A stretch of DNA of 64,000 nucleotides, from contig NZ_QKWY01000001.1 in NCBI RefSeq assembly GCF_003248355.1, forward strand, positions 2,934,001-2,998,000. Reading direction: 5' to 3'. This document shows, in pieces, positions 1 through 11,054 of the stretch (positions are counted from its first letter, which is position 1; every line of letters starts with the position of its first letter). The notes beneath the pieces were generated by a model. The model searched no databases, had not been told where the DNA came from, and saw only the letters and a list, made by a program, of their open reading frames with translations. This stretch comes from Streptomyces sp. AC1-42W (GTDB lineage: Bacteria; Actinomycetota; Actinomycetes; Streptomycetales; Streptomycetaceae). The position numbers were made by a program, and so were the translations under genes.

Positions 1-1
1 G

Positions 2-1285
2 CCACCCTCACCCAAGGCATCAGCATCGGAAGAGGCCTCGGACGGCGAGGAGGGTGAGCATGCCGGCTCCTCGACCGCGCCGTCCGCCTCCGCCACCGCC
101 CAGGGCCGCGCCGTCACCGGCGCCCTGAAGGCCGACGCCTCCCCGACCCCGAAGGCCAGCCAGTCCGCGTCCGCCGAGGACGAGGCCGCCGCCGCGAAGC
201 TGCAGAAGCAGTTCGAGGCGCTGGACTGCTCCACCAAGGAATCGCGCTCCAAGGCCGCCCGCGGCGGCAAGGCCGAGGACACGGTCGTCGCCTGCAGTTC
301 CGAGGGCGACATCAAGTACGTGCTCGGCCCGGCCGAGGTCTCCGGCACCGAGGTCGACAGCGCCCGTGCCAACTTCGACCAGCAGCGCGGCATGTGGATC
401 GTGCAGATGGAGTTCTCCGACAAGGGCTCCAAGCAGTTCCAGACGATCACCAAGAAGCTCTCCGCGCAGCAGGAGCCCCAGAACCAGTTCGCCATCGCCC
501 TCGACGGCGAGGTCGTCTCGGCTCCCCGCGTCAACTCCACGCTGAGCGGCAGCGCCGAGATCTCCGGCAGCTTCAACCAGGACTCCGCCGAGGAACTGGC
601 CAACGTCCTCTCCTACGGCGCCCTCCCGCTCTCCTTCAAGGAGCAGAGCGTCACCACCGTCACCGCCGCACTCGGCGGCGAGCAGCTGAGGGCCGGGCTC
701 ATCGCCGGTGCCATCGGCCTCGCGCTCGTGGTGATCTACCTGGTTGCCTACTACCGAGGACTCGCGTTCATCGCCCTCCTCAGCCTCCTGGTCTCCGGCA
801 TCCTCAGCTACACGATCATGTCGCTCCTCGGCCCCGGCATCGGCTTCGCGCTGAACCTGCCCGCCGTCTGTGGAGCCATCGTGGCGATCGGTATCACCGC
901 GGACTCCTTCATCGTGTACTTCGAACGCGTGAGAGACGAGATCCGCGAGGGCCGCACGCTGAGGCCGGCCGTCGAGCGGGGCTGGCCGCGCGCCCGCCGC
1001 ACCATCCTGGTCTCCGACTTCGTGTCGTTCCTCGCCGCCGCCGTGCTCTTCGTCGTCACCGTCGGCAAGGTCCAGGGCTTCGCGTTCACGCTGGGGCTCA
1101 CCACGCTGCTCGACATCGTCGTGGTCTTCCTCTTCACCAAGCCGCTGCTGACGCTGATGGCCCGGAAGAAGTTCTTCGCCAGCGGCCACCCGTGGTCCGG
1201 TCTGGACCCGAAGCGCCTCGGGGCCAAGCCGCCGCTGCGCCGCTCCCGCCGCGTCAACGCCCCCACCGAACCGAAGGAGGCGTGA
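2..1285 (+). CDS. secD: Protein translocase subunit SecD, 3' part
   Basis: The start of the gene lies before the window; 427 codons are visible. SecD works with SecF as the proton-driven accessory complex of the SecYEG translocon, pulling secreted proteins out of the membrane. The visible part has an Ala/Ser/Glu-rich low-complexity stretch inside the extracytoplasmic domain (about the first 60 residues seen), the rest of that P1-type domain, then hydrophobic segments from about base 690 to 1170, and a basic tail. The stop is 1 nt before the secF start and the secF RBS lies inside the secD end, so the two genes are one operon. The low-complexity insert looks like a lineage-specific loop. Family identity is secure; the N-terminus cannot be judged. 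Confidence 0.93.
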   Translation, partial: PPSPKASASEEASDGEEGEHAGSSTAPSASATAQGRAVTGALKADASPTPKASQSASAEDEAAAAKLQKQFEALDCSTKESRSKAARGGKAEDTVVACSSEGDIKYVLGPAEVSGTEVDSARANFDQQRGMWIVQMEFSDKGSKQFQTITKKLSAQQEPQNQFAIALDGEVVSAPRVNSTLSGSAEISGSFNQDSAEELANVLSYGALPLSFKEQSVTTVTAALGGEQLRAGLIAGAIGLALVVIYLVAYYRGLAFIALLSLLVSGILSYTIMSLLGPGIGFALNLPAVCGAIVAIGITADSFIVYFERVRDEIREGRTLRPAVERGWPRARRTILVSDFVSFLAAAVLFVVTVGKVQGFAFTLGLTTLLDIVVVFLFTKPLLTLMARKKFFASGHPWSGLDPKRLGAKPPLRRSRRVNAPTEPKEA

Positions 1286-1286
1286 G

Positions 1287-2393
1287 ATGTCGCGACTCGG
1301 GAATCTCGGCGCCCGCCTCTATCGAGGCGAGGTCGGCTACGACTTCATCGGCAAGCGCAAGATCTGGTACGGCGTCTCCGTCCTGATCACCATCACGGCC
1401 ATCCTCGGCCTCGTGGTCAGCGGCCTCAACATGGGCATCGAGTTCAAGGGCGGTGCCGTCTTCACCACCCCGAAGACGAGCGTGTCCGTCGCCGAGGCGG
1501 AGGACCTGGCCACGGAGGCCTCCGGCCACCAGGCCATCGTCCAGAAGCTGGGCAACGGAGGTCTGCGCGTCCAGATCACCGAGGTCGACACCCAGAAGTC
1601 CGACCAGATCCAGGACAAGCTCGCCGCCGACCTCGGCGTCCCGCGCGCGAAGATCGCCGCGGACCTCGTCGGCCCCAGCTGGGGCGAGCAGATCGCCAAC
1701 AAGGCATGGACCGGCCTCGGCATCTTCATGCTGCTGGTCGTCATCTACCTGGCGATCGCCTTCGAGTGGCGGATGGCCGTCGCGGCCCTCGTCGCGCTGA
1801 TCCACGACATCACCATCACGGTCGGTGTCTACGCCCTGGTCGGCTTCGAGGTCACGCCGGGCACCGTGATCGGTCTGCTCACCATCCTCGGTTACTCCCT
1901 CTACGACACGGTCGTCGTCTTCGACAGCCTCAAGGAGGGCACGCACGGGATCACCCGGCAGACCCGGTACACGTACAGCGACGTCGCCAACCTCTCGATC
2001 AACAGCACGCTGGTCCGCTCGATCAACACCACGGTCGTCGCCCTGCTGCCGGTCGCCGGCCTGCTGTTCATCGGTGGCGGTGTGCTCGGCGCCGGCATGC
2101 TGAACGACATCTCACTGGCCCTCTTCGTCGGCCTCGCGGCCGGTGCGTACTCCTCGATCTTCATCGCGACCCCGCTCGTCGCGGACCTCAAGGAGCGCGA
2201 GCCGCAGATGAAGGCCCTCAAGAAGCGGGTCCTCGCCAAGCGCGCGGCAGCCGCCGCCAAGGGCGAGGCCAACGAGACGGAGGAGCCCGGCGATGGCGGG
2301 ACCCTCGACGACGAGGCCGCACCCGCCGGTGCGGTCGTCGGCCAACGCCGTCAGCCCCGCCGGGGCCACGGCCGGACTCCGGGGAAGCGCTGA
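1287..2393 (+). CDS. secF: Protein translocase subunit SecF
   Basis: A 368-residue membrane protein, the partner of SecD in proton-motive-force-driven late translocation. It has an N-terminal membrane segment at about residues 28-48, a short extracytoplasmic domain, then a cluster of membrane segments from about residue 138 to 300, with the SecF-type 'GYSLYDTVVVFD' stretch. The C-terminal 60 residues are charged and Glu/Gly-rich, probably cytoplasmic. The ATG is preceded by AAGGAGG inside the end of secD, and the secD stop is 1 nt upstream. The stop shares one base with the apt start, so secD-secF-apt are translationally coupled. Confidence 0.95.
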   Translation: MSRLGNLGARLYRGEVGYDFIGKRKIWYGVSVLITITAILGLVVSGLNMGIEFKGGAVFTTPKTSVSVAEAEDLATEASGHQAIVQKLGNGGLRVQITEVDTQKSDQIQDKLAADLGVPRAKIAADLVGPSWGEQIANKAWTGLGIFMLLVVIYLAIAFEWRMAVAALVALIHDITITVGVYALVGFEVTPGTVIGLLTILGYSLYDTVVVFDSLKEGTHGITRQTRYTYSDVANLSINSTLVRSINTTVVALLPVAGLLFIGGGVLGAGMLNDISLALFVGLAAGAYSSIFIATPLVADLKEREPQMKALKKRVLAKRAAAAAKGEANETEEPGDGGTLDDEAAPAGAVVGQRRQPRRGHGRTPGKR

Positions 2394-2944
2394 TGACCAG
2401 CACCACCGAGACCACCAGGGACCTCCTGCTCAGCCGCATCCGTGACGTGGCGGACTACCCCGAGCCGGGCGTGATGTTCAAGGACATCACCCCGCTGCTC
2501 GCGGACCCGGTCGCGTTCACGGCGCTGACCGACACCCTCGCGGAGCTGTGCCTGCGGCACGGCGCCACGAAGATCGTCGGCCTGGAGGCCCGCGGCTTCA
2601 TCCTGGCCGCGCCCGTCGCGGTCCGGGCCGGCCTCGGCTTCGTACCGGTCCGCAAGGCCGGGAAGCTGCCGGGAGCCACGCTCAGCCAGGCGTACGAGCT
2701 GGAGTACGGCACCGCCGAGATCGAGGTCCACGCGGAGGACCTGTCCGCCGACGACCGGATCATGGTCATCGACGACGTCCTGGCCACCGGAGGCACCGCC
2801 GAAGCCTCCCTGGAGCTCATCCGCCGGGCCGGCGCCCAGGTCGCCGGGGTCGCCGTCCTGATGGAGCTGGGCTTCCTGGACGGCCGCGCCCGCCTCGCCG
2901 ACCACCTGCGCGGGGCCCCGCTGGAGGCCCTGATCACCGTCTGA
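2393..2944 (+). CDS. apt: Adenine phosphoribosyltransferase
   Basis: A cytoplasmic 183-residue purine salvage enzyme: adenine + PRPP gives AMP + PPi. The type I PRPP-binding motif VIDDVLATGGTAE lies at about residues 125-137. The family's N-terminal 'DYPEPGVMFKDITPLL' stretch is also present. The start ATG overlaps the secF stop by one base (ATGA), which fixes the start and implies coupling. The secDF-apt-rel order is the classic actinobacterial arrangement. A strong hairpin at 2963-2998 follows, so relA probably has its own promoter. Confidence 0.95.
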   Translation: MTSTTETTRDLLLSRIRDVADYPEPGVMFKDITPLLADPVAFTALTDTLAELCLRHGATKIVGLEARGFILAAPVAVRAGLGFVPVRKAGKLPGATLSQAYELEYGTAEIEVHAEDLSADDRIMVIDDVLATGGTAEASLELIRRAGAQVAGVAVLMELGFLDGRARLADHLRGAPLEALITV

Positions 2945-2962
2945 CGAGCGGCGGCACCACAC

Positions 2963-2998
2963 CCGACGGGCACCCGGGAACAACCGGGTGCCCGTCGG
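2963..2998 (+). terminator. Hairpin terminator after apt
   Basis: Perfect 15-bp inverted repeat (2963-2977 with 2984-2998) with a 6-nt loop, 19 nt after the apt stop. There is no T-tract, as is common in Streptomyces. It would end the secDF-apt transcript before relA. Confidence 0.75.
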
Positions 2999-3048
2999 CG
3001 TTCCACGAGCTCTCCCCGTCCCCGGGGGAGGACCGGCCACCGGGTCGT

Positions 3049-3054
3049 TACGAT
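3049..3054 (+). promoter_or_regulatory. Candidate -10 element for relA
   Basis: TACGAT fits the TANNNT -10 pattern of HrdB-type promoters and gives a start point near 3061, about 30 nt before the chosen TTG start. The first in-frame ATG, at 3053, lies inside this element, which argues against it as the translation start. No convincing -35 is seen. Confidence 0.4.
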
Positions 3055-3091
3055 GGCCTTTCCGGGTGTCCGGATCGCACGAGGAGCGCTC

Positions 3092-5641
<2,550 letters not shown>

Positions 5642-5652
5642 CCCCGCGTACG

Positions 5653-5698
5653 AGGAGAGGGCCCCTTCCCGCACGAGCGTGGGAAGGGGCCCTCTCCT
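5653..5698. terminator. Bidirectional terminator between relA and the DUF349 gene
   Basis: Perfect 18-bp inverted repeat (5653-5670 with 5681-5698) with a 10-nt loop, placed between the convergent stops at 5641 and 5715. It can serve both strands. Confidence 0.85.
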
Positions 5699-5714
5699 TA
5701 CGGGGCAGCCGGGA

Positions 5715-6944
5715 TCAGCCGCCGAACTCCTCCAGGCCCTTGAGCGCCTGGTCCAGCAGCGCCTGCCGGCCCTCCAGCTCACGGGCCAGCTTGTCCGCGC
5801 GGGCGTTGTTGCCCGAGGCACGGGCCGTGTCGATCTGACCGCGCAGCTTGTCCACGGCGGCCTGGAGCTGGCCGGTCAGCCCGGCGGCACGGGCGCGCGC
5901 CTCCGGGTTGGTCCGGCGCCACTCGGCCTCCTCGGCCTCCTGGAGCGCCCGCTCCACCGCCTGCATCCGCCCCTCGACCTTCGGACGGGCGTCACGCGGT
6001 ACGTGGCCGATGGCCTCCCAGCGCTCGTTGAGGCCCCGGAACGCGGCCCTGGCCGCCTTCAGGTCCGTCACCGGCACCAGCTTCTCGGCCTCGGCGGCGA
6101 GCTCCTCCTTGAGCTTGAGGTTCTCGCCCTGCTCCGCGTCCCGCTCCGCGAAGACCTCGCCGCGGGCCGCGAAGAAGACGTCCTGGGCACCGCGGAAACG
6201 GTTCCACAGGTCGTCCTCGGCCTCGCGCTGGGCGCGGCCGACGGCCTTCCACTGCGTCATCAGGTCGCGGTAGCGGGCGGCCGTCGTCCCCCAGTCCGTG
6301 GACCCGGAGAGCGCCTCGGCCTCGGCGACCAGCCGCTCCTTGACCTTGCGGGCCTCCTCGCGCTGGGCGTCCAGCGAGGCGAAGTGGGCCTTGCGGCGCT
6401 TGGAGAACGCCGAGCGGGCGTGCGAGAAGCGGTGCCACAGCTCGTCGTCGGACTTCCGGTCGAGCCTGGGCAGGCCCTTCCAGGTGTCCACCAGGGCGCG
6501 CAGCCGCTCGCCCGCCGAACGCCACTGCTCGCTGGCCGCCAGCTCCTCGGCCTCGGCGACCAGCGCCTCCTTGGCCCCCCGCGCCTCGTCGGCCTGCTTG
6601 GCCTTCTGCGCCCTGCGCTCCTCGCGCCGGGACTCGACCGTCGCGACGAGCGCGTCCAGCCGCTTGCGCAGCGCGTCCAGGTCGCCGACGGCGTGGTGCT
6701 CGTCGACCTGGGTGCGCAGGTGCTCGATGGCGGTCGTCGCGTCCTTCGCGGACAGATCGGTGTTCTTCACCCGCCGTTCGAGGAGGCCGATCTCGACCAC
6801 AATGCCCTCGTACTTGCGCTCGAAGTAGGCCAGTGCCTCCTCCGGTGAACCGGCCTGCCACGATCCGACGACCTGCTCGCCCTCGGCTGTACGCACGTAC
6901 ACGGTGCCCGTCTCGTCGACACGGCCCCACGGGTCGCTGCTCAC
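5715..6944 (-). CDS. DUF349 domain coiled-coil protein
   Basis: 409 residues, no membrane segment and no signal peptide. After a short N-terminal domain, most of the protein is charged and helical, with three DUF349-like repeats. Each repeat has a Trp-containing core ('LVDTWKGL', 'LMTQWKAVG', 'LNERWEAIG') followed by 'LWxRF'-type stretches. The function is unknown; the helical repeats suggest a scaffold or nucleic-acid-associated role, but nothing here proves it. The GTG at 6942-6944 is chosen because GGAGGAGG lies just upstream; the ORF extends further back without an RBS. It is convergent to relA and downstream of the cyclophilin gene on the same strand. Confidence 0.85.
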   Translation of the reverse strand: MSSDPWGRVDETGTVYVRTAEGEQVVGSWQAGSPEEALAYFERKYEGIVVEIGLLERRVKNTDLSAKDATTAIEHLRTQVDEHHAVGDLDALRKRLDALVATVESRREERRAQKAKQADEARGAKEALVAEAEELAASEQWRSAGERLRALVDTWKGLPRLDRKSDDELWHRFSHARSAFSKRRKAHFASLDAQREEARKVKERLVAEAEALSGSTDWGTTAARYRDLMTQWKAVGRAQREAEDDLWNRFRGAQDVFFAARGEVFAERDAEQGENLKLKEELAAEAEKLVPVTDLKAARAAFRGLNERWEAIGHVPRDARPKVEGRMQAVERALQEAEEAEWRRTNPEARARAAGLTGQLQAAVDKLRGQIDTARASGNNARADKLARELEGRQALLDQALKGLEEFGG

Positions 6945-7074
6945 AGCGCCTCCTCCACCTGATGCCCGCGAGGGGATCACCCCCCTGGCATCGTCCACAG
7001 TTTCCTGGGGCGGGCAGCGCCCGCCCTGCACGACGTCAATCTAGGCGACGGGCCGCCCGGCTGTCCGCACTCAG

Positions 7075-7098
7075 CGCGGCCGGATTTATTCGGCCGCG
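7075..7098 (-). terminator. Hairpin terminator after the cyclophilin gene
   Basis: 8-bp inverted repeat (7075-7082 with 7091-7098) around an AT-rich 8-nt loop, 20 nt past the cyclophilin stop on the minus strand. A second 8-bp hairpin with a 3-nt loop lies at 7008-7026. Confidence 0.55.
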
Positions 7099-7118
7099 AC
7101 GGCGGCCCGCCGCGCAAA

Positions 7119-7913
7119 TCACACCTTGTCGACGGTCAGCTTCGAAATGTTCACGGCCTTCTTCGGCGCACCGTCCGGTGCACCGCCCTCCACACCGGCC
7201 TTGCCGACGGCCTCGACGATCTTCAGCGACTTCTCGTCCATCGTGCCGAACGGCGTGTACGTGGGCGGCAGCTTGCTGTCCTTGTAGACGAGGAAGAACT
7301 GGCTGCCGCCGGTGTGCGGCTGGCCGGTGTTGGCCATCGCCACCGTGCCCGCCGGGTACGTGACCCTGCCGTCGTCGGCCGCCTTGCCCAGCGCGGTCAG
7401 GTTCTCGTCGGGGATCGTGTAGCCCGGACCGCCGGTGCCGTCGCCCTTGGGGTCGCCGCACTGGAGCACGAAGATGTTCTCGGTGGTCAGCCGGTGGCAC
7501 TTCGTCCCGTCGAAGAACTTCTTGTCGGCCAGCGCCTTGAAGGAGTTCGTCGTGTGCGGGGTCTTCGACGCGTCCATGGTGAACGCGATGTCGCCCTGGC
7601 TCGTCCTGAGCGACATCGTGTACTCGGCCTTCTTGTCGATCTTCATCGCCGGCTCCGGCTTCGCCTCCTCGGTGGGGGAGGGCGAGGCCTCGGCGGACGG
7701 GCTCTGGCTCGCCGCCGCGTCCGTCTTGTCCTTGTCGTCGTCCCCGCGGGTGGCGAAGTACGTCGCGCCGCCGATGACCGCCACCACGGCCACCGCCGAG
7801 GTGATCGAGAGGATCAGCCGCCGTGACCTGCGGCGGGCCTCCTCCCGGCGCTGCTGCTGCCGCTCGTACTTCTCCCTGGCGAGCTGCCGCCGCCGCTGAT
7901 CGCTGCTGACCAC
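7119..7913 (-). CDS. Membrane-anchored cyclophilin-type peptidyl-prolyl isomerase
   Basis: 264 residues. A strongly basic N-terminal segment (about 1-34) is followed by one membrane helix (about 35-55), an acidic Ser/Pro/Glu linker, and a cyclophilin domain from about residue 95 to the end. The catalytic domain shows 'FDGTKCHRL', 'GDPKGDGTGGPGY', 'GTVAMANTG' and 'GSQFFLVY', typical of the family. It would catalyse cis-trans isomerisation of prolyl bonds in exported proteins on the outer face. The usual start GTG at 7911-7913 has AAGGAGA 7 nt upstream; the longer ORF has no RBS. It is divergent from the hydrolase gene at 8062. Confidence 0.9.
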   Translation of the reverse strand: MVSSDQRRRQLAREKYERQQQRREEARRRSRRLILSITSAVAVVAVIGGATYFATRGDDDKDKTDAAASQSPSAEASPSPTEEAKPEPAMKIDKKAEYTMSLRTSQGDIAFTMDASKTPHTTNSFKALADKKFFDGTKCHRLTTENIFVLQCGDPKGDGTGGPGYTIPDENLTALGKAADDGRVTYPAGTVAMANTGQPHTGGSQFFLVYKDSKLPPTYTPFGTMDEKSLKIVEAVGKAGVEGGAPDGAPKKAVNISKLTVDKV

Positions 7914-8061
7914 CGGGTGTTCTCCTTGTACGTCGTGTGATCGGGCCTGGGTTGCCCCGTACGGTATATGGGTTAGCTGTGGAATGAGGAGCGCCGGTAG
8001 GCTCTGAACTGCTGTGACCCAGGTCGCCGCCGCTCCCGTTGGACGACCATTGAGGACGATC

Positions 8062-8757
8062 GTGCTGATTGCCGGGTTCCCCGCCGGGGCCTGGGGGACC
8101 AACTGTTACCTGGTCGCCCCCGCCGCGGGCGAGGAGTGCGTGATCATCGACCCCGGCCACCGGGCCGCCGAGGGCGTCGAGGAAGCGCTGAGAAAGCATC
8201 GGCTCAAGCCCGTCGCCGTCGTCCTCACCCACGGCCACATCGACCACGTCGCCTCGGTCGTCCCGGTGTGCGGCGCGCACGACGTCCCCGCCTGGATCCA
8301 CCCCCGGGACCGCTACATGATGAGCGACCCGGAGAAGGCCCTCGGCCGCTCCATCGGGATGCCGCTCATGGGCGAGCTGACGGTGGGGGAGCCCGACGAC
8401 GTCCGGGAGCTGACCGACGGGGCCCGGCTGGCGCTCGCGGGCATGGAGTTCGGCGTCTCCCACACGCCCGGCCATACCAAGGGGTCGGTGACGTTCAGGA
8501 TGCCCGAGACCCCGGAGGTCCCCCAGGTCCTCTTCTCGGGCGACCTGCTCTTCGCCGGCTCCGTCGGACGCACCGACCTGCCCGGCGGCGACCACGCCGA
8601 GCTCCTCGAGTCGCTGGCCCGCGTGTGCCTGCCGCTCGACGACTCGACGGTGGTGCTGTCCGGCCACGGCCCCCAGACGACCATCGGCCGCGAGCGCGCC
8701 ACCAACCCGTACCTGACCGGTATGAGCGGTGCGGACGCGCCCCGGCGAGGAATGTGA
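8062..8757 (+). CDS. Metallo-beta-lactamase-fold hydrolase, glyoxalase II-like
   Basis: 231 residues, cytoplasmic. The binuclear metal-binding motif is THGHIDH at residues 56-62 (H57, H59, D61, H62). Further ligands are the His in '[10 protein letters not shown]', the Asp in '[16 protein letters not shown]' and the His in 'VLSGHGPQT'. This pattern is that of small glyoxalase II-like thioester hydrolases; the substrate cannot be told. GTG 8062 is chosen because GAGGA lies 5 nt upstream; a GTG at 8014 is in frame but has no RBS. The gene ends 13 nt before hisS, and this pairing is common in actinobacteria. Confidence 0.88.
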   Translation: MLIAGFPAGAWGTNCYLVAPAAGEECVIIDPGHRAAEGVEEALRKHRLKPVAVVLTHGHIDHVASVVPVCGAHDVPAWIHPRDRYMMSDPEKALGRSIGMPLMGELTVGEPDDVRELTDGARLALAGMEFGVSHTPGHTKGSVTFRMPETPEVPQVLFSGDLLFAGSVGRTDLPGGDHAELLESLARVCLPLDDSTVVLSGHGPQTTIGRERATNPYLTGMSGADAPRRGM

Positions 8758-8770
8758 CGAGAGCGGAATC

Positions 8771-10033
8771 GTGAGCACCTTCAAGGCCCCCAAGGGCACC
8801 TACGACCTGACCCCGCCGGACTCCGCGAAGTACCTCGCGGTGCGGGAGGCGATCGCCGCCCCCCTGAAGAACTCCGGCTACGGCTACATCGAGACCCCCG
8901 GCTTCGAGGACGTGGCCCTCTTCTCCCGGGGCGTCGGCGAGTCCACCGACATCGTCACCAAGGAGATGTACACCCTCACCACGAAGGGCGGCTCCCAGCT
9001 CGCCCTGCGCCCCGAGGGCACCGCGTCCGTGCTGCGCGCCGCGCTGGAGGCCAACCTCCACAAGCTCGGCAACCTGCCGGTCAAGCTCTGGTACTCCGGC
9101 TCGTACTACCGCTACGAGCGCCCGCAGAAGGGCCGCTACCGCCACTTCTCGCAGGTCGGGGCCGAGGCCATCGGCGCCGAGGACCCGGCGCTCGACGCCG
9201 AGCTGATCATCCTGGCCGACCAGGCGTACCGCGCGCTGGGCCTGCGTGAGTTCCGCATCCTGCTGAACTCGCTGGGCGACAAGGAGTGCCGCCCCGTCTA
9301 CCGCGACGCGCTCCAGGGCTTCCTGCGCGAACTCGACCTGGACGAGGAGACCCGCCGGCGCATCGAGATCAACCCGCTGCGCGTCCTCGACGACAAGCGC
9401 CCCGAGGTGCGCGAGCAGCTGGCCGGCGCCCCCGCGCTGCGCGACTTCCTGTGCGACGCCTGCAAGGCGTACCACGAGGAGGTCCGCGACCTGCTCAACG
9501 AGGCGGGGGTCGTGTACGAGGACGACGAGAAGCTCGTCCGCGGCCTCGACTACTACACGCGCACCACGTTCGAGTTCGTCCACGACGGCCTCGGCTCGCA
9601 GTCGGCGGTGGGCGGCGGCGGCCGCTACGACGGGCTCTCCGAGATGATCGGCGGCCCGGCGCTCCCGTCGGTCGGCTGGGCGCTCGGCGTGGACCGCACG
9701 GTCCTCGCCCTGGAGGCCGAGGGCGTCGAGCTGGAACTGCCCGCCACCACCAGCGTCTTCGCCGTCCCGCTCGGCGAGGAGGCGCGCCGGGTCCTGTTCG
9801 GCGTCGTCAACCAGCTGCGCCGGGAGGGCGTCGCCGCGGACTTCGCGTACGGCGGCCGGGGGCTCAAGGGCGCGATGAAGAGCGCCAACCGCTCCGGTGC
9901 CCGGTTCACGATCGTGGCCGGTGAGCGCGATCTGGCCGAGGGCCACGTCCAGCTCAAGGACATGGAGTCCGGCGAGCAGACCCCCGTCCCGGTGTCCGAC
10001 GTCGTGGCGGCGGTCCGCGCGCGACTCGGCTGA
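8771..10033 (+). CDS. hisS: Histidyl-tRNA synthetase
   Basis: 420 residues, the class II synthetase that charges tRNA-His. Motif 1 follows '[10 protein letters not shown]'; motif 2 is seen in '[15 protein letters not shown]'. The histidine-specific signature '[15 protein letters not shown]' and motif 3 'GWALGVDR' follow, with the anticodon-binding domain at about 325-420. The GTG at 8771 gives the usual actinobacterial N-terminus (MSTFKAPKG). A weak GAGCGGA lies upstream, and the stop of the hydrolase gene is 13 nt before it, so cotranscription is likely. Confidence 0.96.
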   Translation: MSTFKAPKGTYDLTPPDSAKYLAVREAIAAPLKNSGYGYIETPGFEDVALFSRGVGESTDIVTKEMYTLTTKGGSQLALRPEGTASVLRAALEANLHKLGNLPVKLWYSGSYYRYERPQKGRYRHFSQVGAEAIGAEDPALDAELIILADQAYRALGLREFRILLNSLGDKECRPVYRDALQGFLRELDLDEETRRRIEINPLRVLDDKRPEVREQLAGAPALRDFLCDACKAYHEEVRDLLNEAGVVYEDDEKLVRGLDYYTRTTFEFVHDGLGSQSAVGGGGRYDGLSEMIGGPALPSVGWALGVDRTVLALEAEGVELELPATTSVFAVPLGEEARRVLFGVVNQLRREGVAADFAYGGRGLKGAMKSANRSGARFTIVAGERDLAEGHVQLKDMESGEQTPVPVSDVVAAVRARLG

Positions 10034-10042
10034 GACACGGCC

Positions 10043-10071
10043 CCGGGGGCGGGCGACCGCTCCGCCCCCGG
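10043..10071 (+). terminator. Hairpin terminator after hisS
   Basis: Perfect 10-bp GC-rich inverted repeat (10043-10052 with 10062-10071) with a 9-nt loop, 9 nt after the hisS stop. The rest of the 286-bp space to the next gene (10072-10319) holds no gene I can support; it probably contains the promoter of the VKOR gene. Confidence 0.65.
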
Positions 10072-10319
10072 CACGCTCGCGTCAACGCAGTGGGTGCGGA
10101 TTCATCCCGCACGGTGATTCCGTTCCCGCGCACGGTGACGCTCACGGAGGGCCCGCCGGGAAGACGATCTCCCTTGTCGAGGCCGCGCGACCGGCCTCCC
10201 GCTCCCGCGGCCGCCCGCAGAAATGCGCACACCTTTATCCGCATCGAACGGAAGAGCGGTCGAGCCGTACGGCACAATGACCCTGCCCCAGCAGGCTACT
10301 CAGTGACGGAAACGGCGAT

Positions 10320-10955
10320 ATGACGACTGCAGCGGTTGACCATCCCTCCTCCGACCAGGACGAGAGCGGCGGGACGCGCACCTTCGGCGGCAGCCGTGCG
10401 CTGGCCCTTCTGCTGGTGATCACGGGTGCCGCCGGAACGCTCGCCGCCTGGGTCATCACGCTCGACAAGCTCAAGATGATGGAGGACCCCTCCTTCGTCC
10501 CCGGCTGCAGCCTCAACCCCGTGGTGGCCTGCGGCAACATCATGAAGAGCGAGCAGGCGTCCGCGTTCGGCTTCCCCAACCCCTGGCTGGGCATGGTCAC
10601 CTACCCGGTGATCATCGGCATCGGCCTGGCTCTGCTCGCCGGCGCCCGCTTCCGCGGCTGGTACTGGCTCGGGATCAACGCGGGCACGCTGTTCGGCGTC
10701 GGCTTCTGCACCTGGCTCCAGTACCAGTCGCTGTACAACATCAACTCGCTGTGCCTGTGGTGCTGCCTGGCCTGGGTCGCCACCATCTTCATGTTCTGCT
10801 ACGTCACCACGCACAACATCCGGGAGGGGATCATCCCCGCGCCCGCCTGGCTGCGCAACGGCCTCAGCGAGTTCCACTGGGTGGTCCCGGTGCTGTGGAT
10901 CGGCATCATCGGCATGCTGATCCTGACCCGCTGGTGGGACTTCTGGACCAGCTGA
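10320..10955 (+). CDS. Vitamin K epoxide reductase (VKOR) family protein
   Basis: 211 residues with about five membrane segments (near residues 27-47, 92-110, 117-136, 143-162, 187-206). The CxxC active site is C145-L-W-C148, and the second conserved Cys pair is C63 and C71, in the loop after the first membrane helix. Bacterial VKOR proteins reoxidise a DsbA-like partner and pass electrons to quinone, supporting disulfide formation outside the cell. Unlike some homologues no thioredoxin domain is fused, and no DsbA gene lies nearby. A very strong terminator follows, so it is probably a single-gene unit. Confidence 0.92.
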   Translation: MTTAAVDHPSSDQDESGGTRTFGGSRALALLLVITGAAGTLAAWVITLDKLKMMEDPSFVPGCSLNPVVACGNIMKSEQASAFGFPNPWLGMVTYPVIIGIGLALLAGARFRGWYWLGINAGTLFGVGFCTWLQYQSLYNINSLCLWCCLAWVATIFMFCYVTTHNIREGIIPAPAWLRNGLSEFHWVVPVLWIGIIGMLILTRWWDFWTS

Positions 10956-10981
10956 CCGGCGCCCCGCGTCGCCCGGCCCCC

Positions 10982-11040
10982 GCCACCGCACCGACAGTGC
11001 CCCCGGACCACCGGCCCCGGGGCACTGTCGGTGCGGTGGC
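10982..11040 (+). terminator. Strong hairpin terminator after the VKOR gene
   Basis: Perfect 22-bp inverted repeat (10982-11003 with 11019-11040), loop 15 nt. It overlaps the possible upstream start of rarA at 11031, so it supports the later GTG start of that gene. Confidence 0.8.
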
Positions 11041-11054
11041 TTAGGCTTCACGAC

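Noticed and set aside
3053..3091. ATG at 3053 as the relA start
   Set aside because: It has no RBS and overlaps a likely -10 element, whereas TTG 3092 has GAGGAG at proper distance.
10072..10319. Short ORF of about 77 codons between hisS and the VKOR gene
   Set aside because: Arg/Pro-rich random composition, no RBS, no recognisable domain.
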